Made by a program: the position numbers and the translations under genes | Notes under the pieces: generated by a model | The model's database searches: none | Told to the model about the DNA's origin: nothing | What the model saw: only the letters and a program-made list of their open reading frames with translations | Assembly (NCBI RefSeq): GCF_902859915.1 | Contig: NZ_CADIKK010000032.1 | Span: 1-64,000, forward strand | DNA length: 64,000 nucleotides | Reading direction: 5' to 3' | DNA from: Paraburkholderia ultramafica | Lineage (GTDB): Bacteria; Pseudomonadota; Gammaproteobacteria; Burkholderiales; Burkholderiaceae | Shown: in pieces, positions 23,817 to 32,230 of the stretch | How positions within the stretch are numbered: the first letter of the stretch is position 1 | How the letters are laid out: each line of letters opens with the position of its first letter

Positions 23817-25112
23817 TTACTTGGCGCCAACCGCACCCGCCGTAGTCCAGTGCGGCTCGGGCACCTTGTCGGTGCTCTTCGCCATCAGGCACACCACGGC
23901 GGCGGCGATCAGGTCGAACACGGCCAGCACGACGAACAGGGGGCTGTAACCGATCTGCGTGACGAGGATACCGAACAGCACCGTGAACGCTGCGGCGCCC
24001 AGATAACCCGCCATCCCGCCCATACCCGTCGCGGTGGCGACCTCGTTCTTGCCGAACATGTCGGAGGTGATCGCGTACAACGCGCCCGACAGAGTCTGGT
24101 GCGCAAACCCGCCGACGCACAGCAACGCCACCGCCGTATAAGGACTCGCCACCAGACCGACGCATGCCGGTCCGATCATGAACAGCGCGCCGACGACGAA
24201 CACCATCTTGCGCGACGTGAACAGCGAGACCTTCGCGTACTTGTGAAACAGCGGGCTCAGATAACCGCCGAGCACGCAGCCGATGTCCGCGGCCAGAAAC
24301 GGCATCCATGCGAACAGCGCTACTTCCTTCAGGTTCATGTGACGCTCGGTCATCATGTACAACGGAATCCAAGCGTTGAAGGTCTGCCAGGCCGGCTCGG
24401 AAAGCATCCGCGGAATACCGATCGCCCAGAAATCGCGGCTGACCAGCATCGCGCGCCAACTCCGCTTCGGAGCGCCGACGTCGGAGTGCTTCGCCTCTTG
24501 CCCGCTGAGGATGTACTCGCGCTCGTCGGCGCCCAACAGCTTCTGCTTGCGCGGATGCTTGTACAGCACCATCCACAGCAAGCTCCAGACGATCCCCGCC
24601 ACGCCGACGATCACGAACGCCAGTTGCCACTGTCCGCGCAACAGCGCCCAGACCACCAGCGGCGGCGCCAGCAAGGCGCCGATCGACGAGCCGATGTTGA
24701 ACCAGCCGATCGCGACCGAACGTTCCTTCGCGGGAAACCATTCGCTGGTCGCTTTCACGCCGGCCGGAATGCCGGCCGCTTCCGCGAGACCGAGCAGGCC
24801 GCGGAAAAACGCGAGGCTGCGCCAGCCCGTCGCCCACGCCGCTGCCGCGCAGGCCAGCGACCATGCCAGCGCGAACGCCGCAAAGCCGACCTTGGTGCCC
24901 ACGGTGTCGAGCACATAGCCCGCCACCGGCTGCATGAACGCATAGCAAAGCTGCCACGCGACGACCACGTGAGAGTATTGCTCCGTGCTGATGTTGAGGT
25001 CCTTCATCAGCGTCGGTGCGGCGACCGACAGCGTATTGCGCGCGAGGTAATTGATGATCAGCCCGGCCGCGACCAGACTGACCATCCACCAGCGAATGCC
25101 CTTGATTCTCAT
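23817..25112 (-). CDS. MFS transporter, hexuronate/aldarate (ExuT/GudP-like anion:cation symporter) type
   Basis: A 431-aa inner-membrane transporter with 12 predicted spans. INYLARNTLSVAAPTLMKDL, GLLGLAEAAGIPAGVKATSE and WFPAKERSVAIGWFNIGSS are typical of the anion:cation symporter subfamily that carries galactonate, hexuronates and glucarate. GGAG before the ATG at 25112 fixes the start. It is 29 nt downstream of a uronate dehydrogenase paralogue on the same strand, and that unit has the shared GntR-type box. Together they look like a second import-and-oxidise unit of the uronate regulon, now separated from the main locus by ilvD and the PAAR cassette. Confidence 0.9.
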   Translation of the reverse strand: MRIKGIRWWMVSLVAAGLIINYLARNTLSVAAPTLMKDLNISTEQYSHVVVAWQLCYAFMQPVAGYVLDTVGTKVGFAAFALAWSLACAAAAWATGWRSLAFFRGLLGLAEAAGIPAGVKATSEWFPAKERSVAIGWFNIGSSIGALLAPPLVVWALLRGQWQLAFVIVGVAGIVWSLLWMVLYKHPRKQKLLGADEREYILSGQEAKHSDVGAPKRSWRAMLVSRDFWAIGIPRMLSEPAWQTFNAWIPLYMMTERHMNLKEVALFAWMPFLAADIGCVLGGYLSPLFHKYAKVSLFTSRKMVFVVGALFMIGPACVGLVASPYTAVALLCVGGFAHQTLSGALYAITSDMFGKNEVATATGMGGMAGYLGAAAFTVLFGILVTQIGYSPLFVVLAVFDLIAAAVVCLMAKSTDKVPEPHWTTAGAVGAK

Positions 25113-25141
25113 GACTGCGTCTCCTCGTAATGCTGCGCGTG

Positions 25142-25978
25142 TCAGACCGGCCGCGCCGCCGTGGCGGCCGAGCCGTCCGGACCGCCGTCTTCGCGCGAAT
25201 AATCGATACCGACAAAGCTGCCGCCCTGGAAGCGTTGACCCAACGCGTCGAGCGGATTGGGCCGCGCGAGGATCTCCGCGGCGTAGACCTCGGAATCCTG
25301 GGTCGGCAGATAGCCCAGACGCTCGGCGCCGCTGTTGTCCCACCAGCTGCGCGTGTTGGCGGACACGCCCCAGATAGTCAGGAATCCGACGTTCTCCGCT
25401 TCGACACAGCGGTCGAGGAAGTGCATCAGATCACGATGACCGAGCCACGTGCTCAGGTGGCGCGGCTCGGTCGGCCGTTCGAGGCAACTGCCGATGCGCA
25501 CGCAAACGCTCTCGATGCCGTGCTTGTCCCAGTACATTCTCGCCAGCGCTTCGCCCCACACCTTGCTCAGGCCATAGAAGCCGTCCGGGCGCAGTTCACA
25601 GTCGAGACTGAGCCGCTCGGTGACCGGATACATGCCGATCGCGTGATTCGAACTGGCGAACACGATGCGCTTCACACCTTGCCGGCGCGCGCCTTCGTAC
25701 ACCTCGACCAGCCCGCGCAAATTGTTCTCGATGATTTCGGGCAGCGGACGCTCGACGCTCGTGCCGGCGAAGTGGATCAACACGTCCATGCCTTCGAGCA
25801 GGCGATCGACGACCGCCGGCTCGCGCAGGTCGCCGTGCATCACGTCCTCGCCGTCGACCAGAGGCGTCAGCGCTTTCGAGCCTGCTGCCGAACGCAACGG
25901 CGTACCGCGCGCAATCAACGCAGCGCGCACGACGGAGCCGAGCTGGCCGCCGGCGCCACTCAGGGCAATCCTTTTCAT
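25142..25978 (-). CDS. NAD-dependent epimerase/dehydratase, uronate dehydrogenase paralogue
   Basis: A 278-aa extended-SDR protein. GAGGQLG is at 8-14, the active-site FASSNHAIG near 108-116, and Tyr135/Lys139 in FYGLSK. The ASSNHAIGMYP segment is shared with the uronate dehydrogenase at 7378-8220, as is length, so a hexuronate or related sugar-acid lactone-forming dehydrogenase is likely. The start ATG at 25978 is preceded by AGGAAAGGA. It is first in a two-gene unit with the MFS transporter. A GntR-type box lies about 93 nt upstream (26071-26085). Substrate may differ from the first copy; the sequences are clearly diverged. Confidence 0.82.
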   Translation of the reverse strand: MKRIALSGAGGQLGSVVRAALIARGTPLRSAAGSKALTPLVDGEDVMHGDLREPAVVDRLLEGMDVLIHFAGTSVERPLPEIIENNLRGLVEVYEGARRQGVKRIVFASSNHAIGMYPVTERLSLDCELRPDGFYGLSKVWGEALARMYWDKHGIESVCVRIGSCLERPTEPRHLSTWLGHRDLMHFLDRCVEAENVGFLTIWGVSANTRSWWDNSGAERLGYLPTQDSEVYAAEILARPNPLDALGQRFQGGSFVGIDYSREDGGPDGSAATAARPV

Positions 25979-26070
25979 AGGGGGTTCCTTTCCTGCGCCG
26001 TGCGCAATCGAACTGGGGGTACAGCTAGCGGTTGAGCGGCGGGGGATAGCGCCTGCATAACACACGTTAG

Positions 26071-26085
26071 TTGTACGATAACGTA
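26071..26085 (+). promoter_or_regulatory. GntR-type operator upstream of the second uronate unit
   Basis: TTGTACGATAACGTA with palindromic core TACG-ATAA-CGTA and outer GTAC/GTAC. Same box as upstream of garD and kdgD. A further palindromic element ATGCGACGTCGTAT lies at 26192-26205 in the same 427-bp gap, function unclear. The gap otherwise contains AT-rich sequence with no gene. Confidence 0.65.
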
Positions 26086-26405
26086 CTATCGACGATGACC
26101 AAGCTAATTTCAACCAGGCATTTACCCTTAATCATATTGGAACAATTAAAACTTTTTCTTAACAAACAAGTAGATGCATCCACACCAATTTATGCGACGT
26201 CGTATGACAAAGGGCTAAAATTTTTCCCTCCGATGCGGTGCACTGCGGGGCGCCCGCCGAGCCCTCCGACGCAACCGCCCGCCAGCACGCGTAGACTTGT
26301 CCCGCTTGTGAACTGGCGAGTCAACGCGCCGCCATCACCGCCGCCGCCGTTGCGGATGCCGACGCGCCCGTCGAGCCCGCTTAATTTTCAGCGCAGCACG
26401 TCACC

Positions 26406-26945
26406 ATGCCCAACACCCACCGCTCCGTGCAATCTGTCGCCCTGCCAGCCGAATCCGCTGTGACCCGGCTGTACAACGCGCCGGATCTCGCCGACGCGTA
26501 CGCGGTCCGCCTGCCCGACAATGCGATCGATGATCCGGAATTGCTGGCGCGTTTTCTGTTCGCGCATCAGGCGGGATGGGTGGCGAAACTGATGGGGCTG
26601 CGCGATGCGCTGGTCGCCCGCTTCGGGCTCAAGACAGCGAAGCAGTTGCGCACGGCAGGGTCGGCCGGTTCGCGGGAGCGCGTCGACATCTTCAGGATCT
26701 ACACGCGCAGCGCGCACGAGATCATCCTCGGCGAGAACGACAGTCATCTGGACTTCCGGCTGTCGGTGCTGCAGCAAACCCGCAACACGCGCGACGGCCG
26801 TGCGCGCTTTCTGGTGCTGTCCACCGTCGTGCATTGCCACAATGGGCTCGGGCGCTTCTACATTCTCGCGATCGCGCCGTTCCACCGGCTGGTGGTTCGC
26901 TCGGCATTGCGGCGAGCGGCGCGCGTCGGCTGGCCGACTGCGTGA
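26406..26945 (+). CDS. DUF2867 family protein
   Basis: A 179-aa soluble protein. It matches what I know of the DUF2867 family, a START/SRPBCC-like fold of unknown function: LPDNAIDDPELLARFLFAHQ near the N-terminus, VDIFRIYTRSAHEIILGEND and DFRLSVLQQT in the middle, and NGLGRFYILAIAPFHRLVVR at the end. No signal peptide or membrane span. It converges with the hydrolase gene downstream. No operon partner is evident and no function can be given. Confidence 0.7.
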   Translation: MPNTHRSVQSVALPAESAVTRLYNAPDLADAYAVRLPDNAIDDPELLARFLFAHQAGWVAKLMGLRDALVARFGLKTAKQLRTAGSAGSRERVDIFRIYTRSAHEIILGENDSHLDFRLSVLQQTRNTRDGRARFLVLSTVVHCHNGLGRFYILAIAPFHRLVVRSALRRAARVGWPTA

Positions 26946-26957
26946 GCGGTCATCGCA

Positions 26958-27779
26958 TCACGAGCCGATAAACTCCAGCAGATCGGCATTCACCTTGTCG
27001 GCCTCGACGGTGCACATGCCGTGCTGGCCACCCGGATAGACCTTGAGCGTCGCATTCTTCACGATCTTCGCGGTCTGACGGCCCGCCGCATCGATCGGTA
27101 CGATCTGGTCATCGTCGCCGTGCAACACCAGCGTCGGCACGTCGATCTTCTTCAGATCTTCGGTGTAGTCGACCTCGGAGAACTGCTTGATGCAGTCGTA
27201 CAGTCCTTTGATCGAGCCGGCCATGCCCTGCACCCAGAACGAATCGATCACGCCTTGCGATACCTTCGCGTTCGGCCGGTTGTAGCCGTAAAACGGCATC
27301 GCCAGATCCTTGAAAAACTGCGAGCGGTCGTCGACCACGCCCTTGCGAATCCCGTCGAACACGTCGATCGGCGTGCCATTCGGATTGTTCCCGGTCTTCA
27401 CCATCAACGGCGGCACCGCGCCGATCAGCACAGCCTTCGCGACGCGTTGTGTGCCATGCCGGCCGATGTAATGCGCGACTTCCCCACCGCCGGTCGAATG
27501 GCCGACGAGCGTGGCGTCCTTCAGGTCGAGGTGTTCGATCAGCGCGGCGAGATCGTCCGCATAGGTATCCATGTCGTTGCCGTCCCACGGCTGCTCCGAG
27601 CGGCCGTGGCCGCGGCGGTCATGCGCGATCACGCGAAACCCCTTGCTGCCGAGAAACAGCATCTGCGCATCCCATGCATCCGCGCTCAACGGCCAGCCGT
27701 GCGAGAACACGACCGGGCGGCCCTTGCCCCAGTCCTTGTAGAAAATTGCCGTACCGTCTTTCGTCTTGATCGTGCTCAT
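26958..27779 (-). CDS. Alpha/beta hydrolase, non-haem chloroperoxidase-like
   Basis: A 273-aa hydrolase with the cofactor-free haloperoxidase/esterase signature. The catalytic triad is Ser95 in VGHSTGGG, Asp224 in HGDDDQIVP and His253 in GGQHGM, with the oxyanion segment FSHGWPLSADAW. Such enzymes act as esterases and make peracids from carboxylic acids; halogenation is a side reaction. AGGAG lies 6 nt before the ATG at 27779, so the longer in-frame extension is rejected. It stands alone, convergent with the DUF2867 gene. The upstream 528-bp gap holds a 15-bp palindrome TATTCG-AAA-CGAATA (27957-27971) and no supported gene. Confidence 0.9.
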   Translation of the reverse strand: MSTIKTKDGTAIFYKDWGKGRPVVFSHGWPLSADAWDAQMLFLGSKGFRVIAHDRRGHGRSEQPWDGNDMDTYADDLAALIEHLDLKDATLVGHSTGGGEVAHYIGRHGTQRVAKAVLIGAVPPLMVKTGNNPNGTPIDVFDGIRKGVVDDRSQFFKDLAMPFYGYNRPNAKVSQGVIDSFWVQGMAGSIKGLYDCIKQFSEVDYTEDLKKIDVPTLVLHGDDDQIVPIDAAGRQTAKIVKNATLKVYPGGQHGMCTVEADKVNADLLEFIGS

Positions 27780-28307
27780 CTGCTGACTCCTGGTGGATGA
27801 AGTCTGCCGTCGCCGGCAGGTGGATGAAGCTTGCTCCAGAACCATCGCGCGGCACACGACAGGACGCCGGTTCAAGCACGGCCTGCCCTGCACTGCATGT
27901 TCATGACGGATTCGCGACGCGCGCCGGAAGGTCTCTCACGGGCGCGTCGGCATGACTATTCGAAACGAATAACGGGAATAACGACTTGAATGGTTGGCTA
28001 CGCGGCGCGCGGGCCGCTCGAAGCGTGCGTTCACTCGAAAACGCCGATAGCTGGCTGTGTGCATGGTAGAGGCAAACCCATCCGTTGGCTAGCTGGCGAC
28101 CCAGAGGAAGTCGGTTCGAATGGGCTGATTGTCGGTTGATGACGGGCCGCGGCTCGATCCGTGTTGAACCGCATGCGGCGTGCCCGCGCAAGACGGCGCT
28201 GCTGGCGGCATGGGGCGTGCGCGGACTGCACATGGCGTTGCACCCGAGCCGCACGCATGCCGCGTCGGGCACACAAGCAAGCGCAAGCGCACGGCGGATC
28301 GCCGGGC

Positions 28308-29060
28308 CTAGTCCACTTGTTCCTGCTGCTCCTGCACTTCGATCGCCTGCTTCACACGCAGCAAGTGCGCGGCATGCGCCTTCTGACCTTTCTGAATGCG
28401 CTCGGTCGGCCCCACCACCGAAAGCCCATACAGATCGCCGCCGATCGTCACCGCCACCGCGATCGCCGACAGCTCCGGCGCGCTCTCGCCGAGATTGGCG
28501 CACCAGCCCTTCGCCTTCGCCGCCGCCGCTTGCGCGACGAGCGCGGGCAGATCGGCCACCGTCGCCGCGGTAAAGCGTTCGAACGACAGTTGCGCGCCGA
28601 GCGCCTGCTGCGCGGCCGCATCCAGCTCGCCGAAAATCGCCTTGCCGATCGAGTTCGCATGCAGGGGCCGCAACTCGCCCGGCGTACGCGTGTAGCGAAT
28701 CGCCTTGGTCGACTCCACCACGTCGAGATACACCACGGCGGTGCCCTGAATCTTGCCGAGCACCGCAGTCTCGCCGCTCGCATCGCGCAACTCGACGAGG
28801 CGCGGATGCACGATCTCGACCACCGGATCGACCGCATTGATCGCACTGGCGAGCATCTGCAAGCGCCGCGTCGGATAGTAGCCGCCGCGCTTCCTGACCT
28901 CGACCAGATAGCCGCGGCTCACCAGCGTGCGAGCCAGCGCGAGACAGCTCGACACCGGCACGTTGAGCAAACGCGCCAGTTCGGTGAGCGGCAGCGGCCG
29001 TTGCTCGGCGGCGAACAATTCGAACAGGTCTAGCGTTCGGGCAACGAGTTTGACATCCAT
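28308..29060 (-). CDS. IclR-family transcriptional regulator
   Basis: A 250-aa regulator. The N-terminal winged helix is visible (ARTLDLFELFAAEQRPLPLT, LLNVPVSSCLALARTLVSRG), followed by the IclR effector domain (HPRLVELRDASGETAVLG, LHANSIGKAIFGELD, ESAPELSAIAVAV). The ATG at 29060 is chosen because the helix starts there; no good ribosome binding site is seen. It is the last gene after a decayed acyl-CoA dehydrogenase and a CaiB-type gene on the same strand, so it probably once regulated a CoA-thioester degradation operon that is now mostly lost. Whether it still has a target is unknown. Confidence 0.88.
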   Translation of the reverse strand: MDVKLVARTLDLFELFAAEQRPLPLTELARLLNVPVSSCLALARTLVSRGYLVEVRKRGGYYPTRRLQMLASAINAVDPVVEIVHPRLVELRDASGETAVLGKIQGTAVVYLDVVESTKAIRYTRTPGELRPLHANSIGKAIFGELDAAAQQALGAQLSFERFTAATVADLPALVAQAAAAKAKGWCANLGESAPELSAIAVAVTIGGDLYGLSVVGPTERIQKGQKAHAAHLLRVKQAIEVQEQQEQVD

Positions 29061-29077
29061 GGCGGTCGGGAGAAACG

Positions 29078-29394
29078 TCAGTACGACTTCGGCAGGCCCA
29101 GCACCTTCTCCGCGATGAAACACAGGATCATCTGCGGACTCACGGGCGCGAGCCTCGGAATCATACACTCCCGCAGATAGCGTTCGACGCTTCGGTCATG
29201 CCGAGGCCGGAGCCGCCATACTCCGGCGCCATCGCGATGCCGAGCCAGCCCGCGTCGGCCAGCGTGCGATGGAAGTCATGCGGGAAGCCGCCTTCGCGAT
29301 CGCGCACGAGCCAGTACTCGTCGCCGTATTGTTCGCAGAGCTTTTCGATGGCGGCCCGAATCGATTGCTGGTCTTCAGTGAGTTCGAAATTCAT
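29078..29394 (-). pseudogene. Acyl-CoA dehydrogenase with a large internal deletion
   Basis: The N-terminus is intact for about 70 residues: MNFELTEDQQSIRAAIEKL, HRTLADAGWLGIAMAPEYGG, GLGMTEASNAICG, the standard first helices of the family. The sequence then jumps, in another frame, to VERYLRECMIPRLAPVS and AEKVLGLPKSY followed by a stop at 29078-29080, which is the C-terminal helix. The whole flavin-binding middle and catalytic Glu region is missing. The product cannot be a dehydrogenase. It sits between the CaiB::CitMHS chimera and the IclR gene. Confidence 0.85.
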
Positions 29395-29455
29395 TTCAAC
29401 GTCCCGTGAGGTACTTGCGTTTCATGGAGCACGCGCAGCGCGCAACACGGCGCGC

Positions 29456-30370
29456 TCAAAGCGGAAACACGCCGACCAGCACCGCGGTCAACACCATGAT
29501 GACGGTGGCGGCGAAAAGAAACGGAATCGTGAACTTCTGGTGCTCGGCGAGTTCGACGCCCGTCAGGCCGACGATCAGAAACGTCGCGGGCGTCAACGGA
29601 CTGACCGGAAAGCCGGTCGTCATCTGGCCGAGCAACGCGGCCTGCGCCATCTGGATCGGCGGCACGCCGAGCAGCTTGCCGCTCTCGGCGAGCACCGGCA
29701 GGATGCCGAAATAAAACGAGTCGGGATCGAACAGCAGGCTGAGCGGCATCGACACGAGCACGAGCACGAGCGGCATATGGCGCGCATGCTCGACCGGCAC
29801 GTGTTGCACCAGCACCTGCGCCATCGCCGTAAGCATGCCGGTGCCGGACATGATGCCGGTGAACGCGCCGGCCGCGAGCAGCACGCTCGCCATCATCAGC
29901 GCGGCCTTGGCGTGCGCGTCGATGCGCTCGCGCTGCTGCCTGACATCCGGAAAATTGATGATCAACGCCGCGACCGTGCCGAAGCCGGACACCCGGCAAT
30001 GCACGAGCCGCGGAAAACGCTCCTGCAGCGTGTCATAGCCGAGCCCCCAGCGCTCCAGCGTGCCGATCTTGAAGTTTTCGACCAGCACGTCGGCGCTGTC
30101 GAGCAATTGCAGCAGCTTCGCGCGTTCGCTTTGCTGCGTCAGGTCGAGCGCCACGCCCAGCTTGTTGCGGTTCACGCCGAGGAAGTACGAGGCCGTGTCG
30201 CCGTCGAACGGCGGGCCCCAGGTGCGGGTTTCGTCGCCGTTGGGCGGTTCGACCTTGATCACGTCCGCGCCGTGGTCGGCGAGGATCTGCGTGCAATACG
30301 GACCACCCAGCACGCGTGACAGATCGACGATGCGAAGGCCCGCGAGCGAACCCGGCGTGAGATTGAGCAA
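29456..30370 (-). CDS. In-frame chimera: N-terminal CaiB/BaiF CoA-transferase part fused to the C-terminal half of a CitMHS citrate transporter
   Basis: A 304-aa open frame. Residues 1-130 are the start of a class III CoA-transferase (GLRIVDLSRVLGGPYCTQIL, DVIKVEPPNGDETR, NRNKLGVALDL, VENFKIGTLERWGL). From about 131 it becomes the second half of a citrate-Mg2+:H+ symporter (LIINFPDVRQQRERI, GTGMLTAMAQ, DSFYFGILPVLAE, FPVSPLTPATFLIVGL). The junction is near 29980. Neither part is complete: the CoA-transferase lacks most of its body, including its catalytic Asp region, and the transporter lacks half its helices. The start is TTG at 30370 with AGGAG 7 nt upstream. A deletion fusing two neighbouring genes explains it best; activity is unlikely. 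Confidence 0.85.
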   Translation of the reverse strand: MLNLTPGSLAGLRIVDLSRVLGGPYCTQILADHGADVIKVEPPNGDETRTWGPPFDGDTASYFLGVNRNKLGVALDLTQQSERAKLLQLLDSADVLVENFKIGTLERWGLGYDTLQERFPRLVHCRVSGFGTVAALIINFPDVRQQRERIDAHAKAALMMASVLLAAGAFTGIMSGTGMLTAMAQVLVQHVPVEHARHMPLVLVLVSMPLSLLFDPDSFYFGILPVLAESGKLLGVPPIQMAQAALLGQMTTGFPVSPLTPATFLIVGLTGVELAEHQKFTIPFLFAATVIMVLTAVLVGVFPL

Positions 30371-30590
30371 GGCTTGTCTCCTGATGGCCGGCTGACGGTA
30401 GCGGCCATTAATTCCTGCATGTGAATAAAACTTTATGCTCAGGAAATGTTGAAGTCAAGCGGGCCACGGGCAAACACCAGGTCCTGGCCAGTGCGCACGA
30501 AGGCGGCGACGCGCATTGCTGCAGCGCGGTCGATTGACGCAGTTTCAGCGCAGACGGGCAGAACCAGCACGCAAAGATAATCAGGAAAAC

Positions 30591-30604
30591 TTGATACCCA
30601 TCAA
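30591..30604 (+). promoter_or_regulatory. ANR/FNR box upstream of the cytochrome bd operon
   Basis: TTGAT-ACCC-ATCAA is a perfect match to the FNR/ANR consensus TTGATNNNNATCAA. It lies 179 nt before the cydA start, in a 412-bp gap without genes. A class II activator position would put the transcription start near 30639. Confidence 0.8.
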
Positions 30605-30782
30605 AGAGTTGTCGCCCTAAGAAGCAAAATCGGCTTAAAACAAGGTGGTTTTTTGACGCACGTCGCGGTGCAGCAGAAAGTTTCCTCATCCCCTACTCTT
30701 GCGCCATCTGCCAACCGCAGTGCGCACCGACACCGGTCGACGCGCGTAGTCCGCTCTCGCGGCCATCACGCACAACACGCTC

Positions 30783-32195
30783 ATGAACTCAGCACTATCG
30801 GCATTCGATCTCGCCCGCATCCAGTTTGCGTTCACCGTCTCGTTTCACATCGTGTTTCCGGCACTCAGCATCGGCCTCGCCAGTTTCATTGCCGTCCTCG
30901 AATGGCGTTGGCTGAAAACCGGCAAGGCGTACTACAAAGATCTTTGCCTGTTCTGGTCAAAGATTTTCGCAGTGGCCTTCGGCATGGGCGTCGTCTCCGG
31001 GGTGGTGATGAGCTATCAGTTCGGCACCAACTGGTCGGGCTTCTCCAGTTTCGCGGGCCCCATCACCGGACCGCTGCTGATGTACGAGGTCATGACCGCG
31101 TTCTTTCTCGAAGCGGGCTTCCTCGGCATCATGCTGTTCGGCTGGCAGCGCGTGAGTCCGCGCGCTCACTTCGGCGCCACGCTGTTGGTGGCGATCGGCA
31201 CGCTGATCTCGACCTTCTGGATTCTCGCGTCCAATAGCTGGATGCAGACGCCGCAAGGCTTCGAGGTCGTGAACGGCCACGTCGTGCCGCTCGACTGGTT
31301 CAAGATCATCTTTAATCCGTCGTTCCCGTACCGGCTCGCGCATATGGCGCTCGCGGCGTTCATCGTCGGGGGGCTGGTGGTGTCGGGGGTGGGCGCATGG
31401 CATCTGCTGCGCGGACGGCGCGATCCGGCCGTGAAGAAAATGTTCTCGATGGCGCTATGGCTGCTGCTGATCCTCACGCCGATCCAGGCGTTCGTCGGCG
31501 ATCAGCATGGTCTGAACACGCGCCAGTATCAGCCGGCGAAGATCGCCGCGATCGAAGGCCTGTGGGACACCGAAAAAGGCGGCACCGCGCTGAACCTGTT
31601 CGGCATTCCGGACATGAAGGCGGAGACCACCCGCTACGCCGTGTCGATTCCGCACCTGGGCAGCCTGATCCTCACGCATAGCTGGGACGGCGAAATTCGC
31701 GGCCTCAAGGAATTCCCGCCGCAGGACCGCCCGAACTCGACGGTGGTGTTCTGGAGCTTTCGCATCATGGCCGGGCTCGGCGTGCTGATGATCGTGATGT
31801 CGCTGGCCGCGTGGGCGCTGCGCCGCCGCGAACGCCTGTTCGAATCGAAGTGGTTCCAGCGCTGCGCCGTCGCGATGGGCCCGACCGGTTTCATCACGCT
31901 GCTGGCCGGCTGGGTCACCACCGAAGCGGGCCGCCAGCCGTGGGTCGTGTACGGCGTGATGCGCACCTCGCAGGCCGTGTCGCCGCTGAGCACGCAACAA
32001 GTCGGCATCTCGCTGATGGCCTTCGTGGTCGTCTACTTCCTGGTGTTCGGCACCGGCATCTACTACATGCTCAAGCTGATGCGCTCGGGTCCGGCGCTGC
32101 CGGGACTCACGCCGCATGGCGGGCCGCGCCATGAGCCGAATCAGACCGCGCGCCGCCCGCTGTCCGTCGTCGAGCAGATGATCGACGCCGCCTGA
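30783..32195 (+). CDS. cydA: Cytochrome bd-type quinol oxidase subunit I (cyanide-insensitive, short Q-loop type)
   Basis: A 470-aa inner-membrane haem protein of the terminal oxidase that reduces O2 with quinol. Haem ligands are His22 (VSFHIVF), His187 (RLAHMAL) and Met329 (SFRIMAG); Glu102 and Glu110 lie in MYEVMTAFFLEAG, and GRQPW is at 383-387. The region between helices 6 and 7 is short, typical of the CioA/short-Q-loop branch, so cioA is an equally valid name. It is followed 35 nt later by cydB. An ANR box upstream points to induction at low oxygen. Confidence 0.95.
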   Translation: MNSALSAFDLARIQFAFTVSFHIVFPALSIGLASFIAVLEWRWLKTGKAYYKDLCLFWSKIFAVAFGMGVVSGVVMSYQFGTNWSGFSSFAGPITGPLLMYEVMTAFFLEAGFLGIMLFGWQRVSPRAHFGATLLVAIGTLISTFWILASNSWMQTPQGFEVVNGHVVPLDWFKIIFNPSFPYRLAHMALAAFIVGGLVVSGVGAWHLLRGRRDPAVKKMFSMALWLLLILTPIQAFVGDQHGLNTRQYQPAKIAAIEGLWDTEKGGTALNLFGIPDMKAETTRYAVSIPHLGSLILTHSWDGEIRGLKEFPPQDRPNSTVVFWSFRIMAGLGVLMIVMSLAAWALRRRERLFESKWFQRCAVAMGPTGFITLLAGWVTTEAGRQPWVVYGVMRTSQAVSPLSTQQVGISLMAFVVVYFLVFGTGIYYMLKLMRSGPALPGLTPHGGPRHEPNQTARRPLSVVEQMIDAA

Positions 32196-32230
32196 GTCGA
32201 ACCATAACCCAACCACTTGCGAGAAAGAAA

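Noticed and set aside
27901..28503. 200-codon minus-strand open frame in the gap before the IclR gene
   Set aside because: Arg/Ala-rich, overlaps the end of the IclR gene in another frame, with no ribosome binding site or family.
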